Shown: piece by piece, positions 59,670-64,000 of the stretch | Position numbering within the stretch: the first letter of the stretch is position 1 | Layout of the letters: each line of letters begins with the position of its first letter | Origin: Pedobacter panaciterrae | GTDB taxonomy: Bacteria; Bacteroidota; Bacteroidia; Sphingobacteriales; Sphingobacteriaceae | Length of the DNA: 64,000 nt | Assembly (NCBI RefSeq): GCF_001636695.1 | Contig: NZ_LGEL01000009.1 | Span: forward strand, 95,560-159,559 | Direction: 5' to 3' | Made by a program: the position numbers and the translations under genes | Notes under the pieces: generated by a model | Database searches by the model: none | Told to the model about the DNA's origin: nothing | What the model saw: only the letters and a program-made list of their open reading frames with translations

Positions 59670-62546
59670 TTAGGCTAGATCTTCTGCATAGCTTTCAATT
59701 GGTGGACAAGCACAAACTAATGATCTGTCACCAAATGAATCATTCACCCTTCCAACAGAAGGCCAGAATTTGTAAGCAGCCACATAAGGTAATGGGAAGG
59801 CTGCGGTTTGTCTGCTATAGCCATGATTCCATTCATTACCTGTTACTACAGCAGCAGTATGCGGCGCATTTTTTAGTGGATTGTCAGTTTTATCAAGCTC
59901 ACCTGCTTCAACAGCAGTAATTTCATTTCTGATGGAGATTAAGGCATCACAGAAACGATCTAACTCATGTTTAGGCTCACTTTCAGTTGGCTCAACCATT
60001 AATGTTCCAGCTACAGGAAAAGATACGGTAGGAGCGTGGAATCCGTAATCCATCAAACGTTTTGCAATGTCAACAACCTCAATGCCGAAGTTTTTAAAGC
60101 CTCTGCAATCCAAGATCATTTCGTGTGCACAACGGCCATTAGCACCTGAGTAAAGCACAGGGTAATGCTGCTCCAAACGAGCTTTCATGTAGTTGGCATT
60201 CAGTATTGCATATTTTGTAGCGTTGGTTAATCCTTCGCCACCCATCATTGCTATATAAGCATGAGATATGATCAGAATTGAAGCAGAACCCCAGGGAGCT
60301 GAAGAAACTGCATGAATAGATTTGTCATGATTGATATTTACTACTGCATGTCCGGGTAAATAAGGAACAAGGTGTTTTGCAACACCAATCGGACCCATGC
60401 CTGGGCCACCACCACCGTGAGGAATACAGAATGTTTTATGTAAATTAAGGTGGCAAACGTCAGCGCCAATATTTGCAGGGCTGGTTAAACCAACCTGAGC
60501 ATTCATATTTGCTCCATCCATGTACACCTGACCACCATTTTCGTGGATGATGTTACAGATATCTACAATACTTTCTTCAAATACCCCGTGTGTAGAAGGG
60601 TAAGTTACCATTAAGCAGGAAAGATTAGCAGCATGCTCTATAGCTTTAGCTTTTAAATCCTCAACGTCAATATTTCCGTTTTCTAATGATTTTACAACCA
60701 CAATCTTCATTCCTGCCATTGCTGCGGAAGCCGGATTAGTTCCATGAGCAGAAGAAGGAATTAAAGCGATGTTACGATGAGCATCACCACGATCCTGATG
60801 GTATGCTCTGATTACCATTAAGCCAGCGTATTCGCCTTGTGCACCAGCGTTTGGCTGTAAACTCATAGCGGCAAAACCAGTAATTTCACTTAACCATCTG
60901 TCAAGTTCATTAAATACAGTATAGTATCCAGCTACCTGATCAGCAGGAGCAAAAGGATGCACCTTGCCAAATTCAGGCCATGTAACTGGAATCATTTCTG
61001 TTGTTGCATTAAGTTTCATTGTGCAGGAACCCAAAGCAATCATAGAGTGACAAAGAGAAAGATCTTTAGTCTCTAATGATTTGATATAACGCAGCATTTC
61101 ATGCTCAGAATGGTGTGCGTTAAATACTGGGTGTTTTAAGTATGCAGATGTACGCTGTAAGTTTGCAGGAATTACAGTCTCAACGTTTTCATCAGCCAGT
61201 TCAACAGCATCAGCAGCAATTGCTTTTACTTTTGCAAATATTTTAGTTAATAGCTTTATGTCTTCAATAGAAGTAGTCTCATCTAGCGCGATAGTTACTA
61301 CGCTACCTCTATAGTTTAGGTTGATTTCATTGTCGATACATTCTCTGTGAATAGAATCAACTAAATCACCAAGATCAAATTGAATGGTGTCAAAATAAGC
61401 TTTGTTTAATTGTTTATAGCCTATTTTTTCTAATGATTTAGCTAAGGTAATGGCCAGGCCATGTGTACGCTCTGCAATCAGTTTTAATCCTTTAGGGCCA
61501 TGATAAACGGCATAAAAACCAGCCATAATAGCCAATAGTGCCTGTGCAGTACAAATGTTAGAAGTAGCTTTGTCTCTGCGGATATGCTGCTCTCTTGTTT
61601 GCAAAGCCATGCGTAACGCATAGTTATTATTACTATCGATAGTTACACCAATAATACGACCTGGAATAGAACGCTTATATTCATCTTTAGTTGCAAAGAA
61701 TGCAGCATGAGGTCCGCCAAATCCCATTGGTACACCAAAACGCTGAGTAGTTCCAACTACAACATCAGCTCCCCATTCTCCCGGAGGAGTTAATAAGGTT
61801 AGGCTTAGCAGGTCAGCAACAACTGTAACTTTAACATTTTTTTCGTGTGCTTTTTGAGCAAAGCCAGTATAATCAAATACTTCACCGTTTCCGGCAGGAT
61901 ATTGAATAATTGCTCCAAAGAATTCTTCATTTAGCTCAAACGACTCATGAACACCAATTACCAATTCAATTCCAAAAGGATTTGCACGGGTTTTTAAGAT
62001 GTCGATTGTTTGAGGGAATAACAGTTCAGAAACAAAGAATTTAGTTGCTTGTTGATTTTTGCGCAAGCTATATTGCATAAACATGGCTTCAGCAGCTGCA
62101 GTACCTTCGTCAAGAAGTGATGCATTCGCTATCTCCATACCGGTTAGGTCGATAACCATTGTCTGGAAATTTAACAAAGCCTGTAAACGGCCTTGAGCAA
62201 TTTCAGCCTGGTAAGGAGTATATTGAGTATACCATCCCGGGTTTTCCATTACATTACGTAAAATTACACCAGGAGTTAAGGTATCATAATATCCCTGACC
62301 GATATATGATTTGAAAACTTTATTTAAAGAAGCAGTTTGTCTTAAGCTGCTCAGGTAATCTGTTTCAGATTTTGCTTTTGGCAAATTTAATGGTTGTTTC
62401 AACCTGATCTTTTGTGGAACAGTTTGTTCTATTAATTCGTCAACAGAACCAACGCCAAGCGTGGTTAGCATTGCGTTGGTATCATCTGTATTAGGCGCAA
62501 TGTGGCGGTCTTTAAAGTCTTCTTGGTAATGAATGTTTAAGCTCAT
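59670..62546 (-). CDS. gcvP: glycine dehydrogenase (decarboxylating), P protein
   Basis: 958 residues from the ATG at 62546. The nine additional upstream codons would put the start inside the -7 box at 62571-62578, so they are excluded. This is the single-chain P protein with fused N and C halves: [14 protein letters not shown] at the start, [17 protein letters not shown], then the PLP region [20 protein letters not shown] with the Lys that binds PLP (about residue 700), and [16 protein letters not shown] near the end. It decarboxylates glycine and loads the aminomethyl group on the lipoyl H protein; E3 could come from lpdA. GcvT and GcvH are not in the window. Confidence 0.97.
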   Translation of the reverse strand: MSLNIHYQEDFKDRHIAPNTDDTNAMLTTLGVGSVDELIEQTVPQKIRLKQPLNLPKAKSETDYLSSLRQTASLNKVFKSYIGQGYYDTLTPGVILRNVMENPGWYTQYTPYQAEIAQGRLQALLNFQTMVIDLTGMEIANASLLDEGTAAAEAMFMQYSLRKNQQATKFFVSELLFPQTIDILKTRANPFGIELVIGVHESFELNEEFFGAIIQYPAGNGEVFDYTGFAQKAHEKNVKVTVVADLLSLTLLTPPGEWGADVVVGTTQRFGVPMGFGGPHAAFFATKDEYKRSIPGRIIGVTIDSNNNYALRMALQTREQHIRRDKATSNICTAQALLAIMAGFYAVYHGPKGLKLIAERTHGLAITLAKSLEKIGYKQLNKAYFDTIQFDLGDLVDSIHRECIDNEINLNYRGSVVTIALDETTSIEDIKLLTKIFAKVKAIAADAVELADENVETVIPANLQRTSAYLKHPVFNAHHSEHEMLRYIKSLETKDLSLCHSMIALGSCTMKLNATTEMIPVTWPEFGKVHPFAPADQVAGYYTVFNELDRWLSEITGFAAMSLQPNAGAQGEYAGLMVIRAYHQDRGDAHRNIALIPSSAHGTNPASAAMAGMKIVVVKSLENGNIDVEDLKAKAIEHAANLSCLMVTYPSTHGVFEESIVDICNIIHENGGQVYMDGANMNAQVGLTSPANIGADVCHLNLHKTFCIPHGGGGPGMGPIGVAKHLVPYLPGHAVVNINHDKSIHAVSSAPWGSASILIISHAYIAMMGGEGLTNATKYAILNANYMKARLEQHYPVLYSGANGRCAHEMILDCRGFKNFGIEVVDIAKRLMDYGFHAPTVSFPVAGTLMVEPTESEPKHELDRFCDALISIRNEITAVEAGELDKTDNPLKNAPHTAAVVTGNEWNHGYSRQTAAFPLPYVAAYKFWPSVGRVNDSFGDRSLVCACPPIESYAEDLA

Positions 62547-62570
62547 GTATTCTTTGAATAAAAAGTTGCG

Positions 62571-62578
62571 CAAAGGTA
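62571..62578 (-). promoter_or_regulatory. -7 promoter box of gcvP
   Basis: On the minus strand TACCTTTG matches TAnnTTTG exactly, with the transcription start expected near 62567, about 20 nt before the ATG. This leaves no room for a glycine riboswitch. It overlaps the region just after the lipoprotein gene stop. Confidence 0.55.
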
Positions 62579-62594
62579 ATAAAAAAATAGCCTT

Positions 62595-63164
62595 TTAACC
62601 ACCAACTAATATCCAGCCCAATTCTTTCTTACGCTTCAATTTATAAGTTTTGGTAATGAAGTTACTGCCAACGTTTTTATCTTTAAAGAATATCGAGAAA
62701 TCTGTCATTTCTTTCTTAAGTGAAACGGTAACACGGGCTATTTTTGAATCGCCATTTATAAGCGTAATTGGCTTCTCTTCATCAAGAACATAATTAATAG
62801 CCCTTACAGTTGCGCTATGAGTATCATGTTTGAGGATATAAGGCTTTGCCTTGTCAGTTAATGTAACTAAATAGAAGTATACACTGTCTTTAGATAAGAA
62901 CTTCTTTTTTTGATTTTGAAGTTTCATTTCAACAAGACCTTTTTCCTCCAGGGCCTTATATTTTTGTAGCTCCAACTGATCGTTCTTGCTTCTGAACTTA
63001 ATTTCTCCAATATTTACTTTAGTGCTTTCGTATGCGGGGTTTGTTTTTAGATGTGCCGATATTACATCTTCGGCTGTACCCTCGTCTAAATTACCACCAC
63101 TTTTACAAGATGATATGAATAAAATCAATGTTGCCGCAATGGTTAATAATGTGAAATTTTTCAT
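62595..63164 (-). CDS. hypothetical lipoprotein
   Basis: 189 residues with a lipoprotein signal (LLTIAATLILFISSC, Cys about 20). The mature part is rich in Lys and Glu with mixed strands (YKALEEKGLVEMKLQNQKKK, DSVYFYLVTLTDKAKPYIL, ARVTVSLKKEMTDFSIFF) and no motif I can name. It starts 17 nt after the pdxJ stop, so it is probably in one transcript with pdxJ. Confidence 0.75.
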   Translation of the reverse strand: MKNFTLLTIAATLILFISSCKSGGNLDEGTAEDVISAHLKTNPAYESTKVNIGEIKFRSKNDQLELQKYKALEEKGLVEMKLQNQKKKFLSKDSVYFYLVTLTDKAKPYILKHDTHSATVRAINYVLDEEKPITLINGDSKIARVTVSLKKEMTDFSIFFKDKNVGSNFITKTYKLKRKKELGWILVGG

Positions 63165-63181
63165 AGTATGAGCATTTTAGA

Positions 63182-63901
63182 TTAATGTTTCAATTGCTTC
63201 AGGTATAATTGAATAGTATTTTCCAGACCTAAATAAAGTGCATCGCTGATTAATGCATGGCCAATACTAACTTCCAGTAATCCCGGAATACTTTCAGCAA
63301 AATACTTTAAGTTGTGTAAGTCTAAATCATGGCCGGCATTAATGCCCAGCCCTATTTCGTTAGCCTTATGTGCCGCTGCAATGTAGGGTAGAACAGCCTT
63401 TTCTCTATTGTCGTAGTAATTATGGGCATAAGCCTCAGTGTAAAGTTCGATCCTGTCAGTCCCGCTTTCTGCTGCTGCCTCTACCATTTCTACCACGGGA
63501 TCTACAAAGATTGAAACCCGGATTCCGGCAGATTTAAATAGAGAGACCATTTCTTTCAGGTATTCTTTATTTTTTATGGTATCCCATCCATGATTAGAGG
63601 TGATTTGACCTTCTGCATCAGGAACCAGGGTTACCTGAGCTGGTTTATTTGCTAATACCAGATCAACAAATTTCTGCTCTCTGCAATTGCCCTCTATATT
63701 AAATTCTGTAGCTATCGTTGCTTTCAAATCAAAAACATCCTGATATCTGATGTGCCTTTCATCAGGTCTTGGGTGTACCGTTATCCCTTCTGATCCAAAG
63801 CGTTCACAATCCAAAGCTACTTTAACAAGGTCCGGGTTGTTTCCTCCCCGACTATTACGAAGGGTTGCTATTTTATTGATGTTTACTGAAAGTTTTGTCA
63901 T
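63182..63901 (-). CDS. pdxJ: pyridoxine 5'-phosphate synthase
   Basis: 239 residues, the normal PdxJ length. It condenses 3-amino-2-oxopropyl phosphate with 1-deoxy-D-xylulose 5-phosphate in vitamin B6 synthesis. Motifs: [17 protein letters not shown] at the N-terminus, [18 protein letters not shown] (phosphate and catalytic His region), [28 protein letters not shown] and [15 protein letters not shown] near the end, then [13 protein letters not shown]. It is the first gene of a unit with the lipoprotein; gcvP beyond has its own promoter. Confidence 0.96.
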   Translation of the reverse strand: MTKLSVNINKIATLRNSRGGNNPDLVKVALDCERFGSEGITVHPRPDERHIRYQDVFDLKATIATEFNIEGNCREQKFVDLVLANKPAQVTLVPDAEGQITSNHGWDTIKNKEYLKEMVSLFKSAGIRVSIFVDPVVEMVEAAAESGTDRIELYTEAYAHNYYDNREKAVLPYIAAAHKANEIGLGINAGHDLDLHNLKYFAESIPGLLEVSIGHALISDALYLGLENTIQLYLKQLKH

Positions 63902-63981
63902 AAATTAAATGATGATAAGCTCAAAATGTAAATGTGTAAGTAAAGGTAAAAAAATAGGAACGATATAGCAATCAGATAAGA

Positions 63982-64000
63982 CTGTCTCTTATACACATCG
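63982..64000. other. probable Nextera/Tn5 mosaic-end adapter sequence at the contig end
   Basis: CTGTCTCTTATACACATC at 63982-63999 equals the first 18 of the 19 bases of the reverse-complement Tn5 mosaic end; only the last base (G instead of T) differs. It stops at the window edge and is unlike the adjacent A-T-rich sequence. It is best read as untrimmed library adapter, not genome. Confidence 0.88.

Noticed and set aside
62547-62595. Glycine riboswitch upstream of gcvP
   Set aside because: Only 48 nt separate gcvP from the upstream gene, and the predicted leader is about 20 nt, far too short.

Overview
The window looks like a chromosomal contig from a Sphingobacteriaceae-type member of the Bacteroidota (Pedobacter or a close relative). 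The evidence is low GC content, two ECF sigma/FecR/TonB-receptor modules, a SusC/SusD pair, DUF4249 and FecR-DUF4974 proteins, many lipoproteins with weak ribosome-binding sites, and repeated matches to the Bacteroidota promoter pattern (TTG, about 19-21 nt, TAnnTTTG). I see no phage, plasmid, CRISPR or complete insertion sequence. The last 19 bases match the Nextera/Tn5 mosaic-end adapter, so the right edge is probably a contig end with adapter left on it.

Layout. 1-5.2 kb: a truncated M1 aminopeptidase and a CocE-type hydrolase, then lpdA and a secreted protein with an M14-like residue pattern. 5.2-12.4 kb: a TetR-TolC-MFP-RND efflux operon plus a second TetR gene. 12.5-16.9 kb: murB, an ECF sigma factor, an SRPBCC protein, a lycopene-cyclase-domain protein translationally coupled to a cytochrome-b5-like protein, and a PfkB kinase. 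16.9-19 kb: two identical tRNA-Asn genes, each inside a ~160 bp direct repeat carrying its promoter, flanking a LamG-endonuclease/phosphatase gene. 19-25.8 kb: accessory region with a beta-helix protein, two AraC-type regulators, an AraC pseudogene remnant, two lipoproteins and a GNAT gene. 25.8-32.6 kb: a large MG2/plug-domain surface protein, then a myo-inositol module (inositol oxygenase, SSS symporter, divergent LacI). 32.7-39.8 kb: ECF sigma, FecR, SusC and SusD. 39.9-42.6 kb: pirin, alpha/beta hydrolase, sterol-desaturase-type enzyme. 42.6-47.9 kb: a second sigma/FecR/TonB receptor/DUF4249 module on the minus strand. 48-53.5 kb: metallophosphoesterase, a small protein, a WYL regulator, a GyrI-like protein, an M13 peptidase and a CBS protein. 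53.5-57.5 kb: recJ-lptB-GH3 operon. 57.7-64 kb: MBL hydrolase, response regulator, YceI, gcvP, a lipoprotein and pdxJ.

How the genes work together. The efflux operon encodes all three parts of a tripartite pump behind its own repressor, with a palindrome and a -7 box in front. The inositol module combines uptake, ring-cleaving oxidation to D-glucuronate and a LacI sensor. Both sigma/FecR modules follow the cell-surface signalling layout, in which an STN-domain outer-membrane receptor signals through FecR to the sigma factor.

The most unusual material is non-coding. A family of four palindromic REP/MITE-like elements shares the core GTCATCTC..GATAGGAGAGA; one lies between a sigma gene and its FecR gene. 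There is also a ~27 bp degenerate tandem array, a tRNA-Asn repeat pair, and AraC-linked ATGGTCA repeats with 20 bp periodicity whose duplicated copy adjoins an eroded AraC gene. I found no convincing wholly new multi-gene system.
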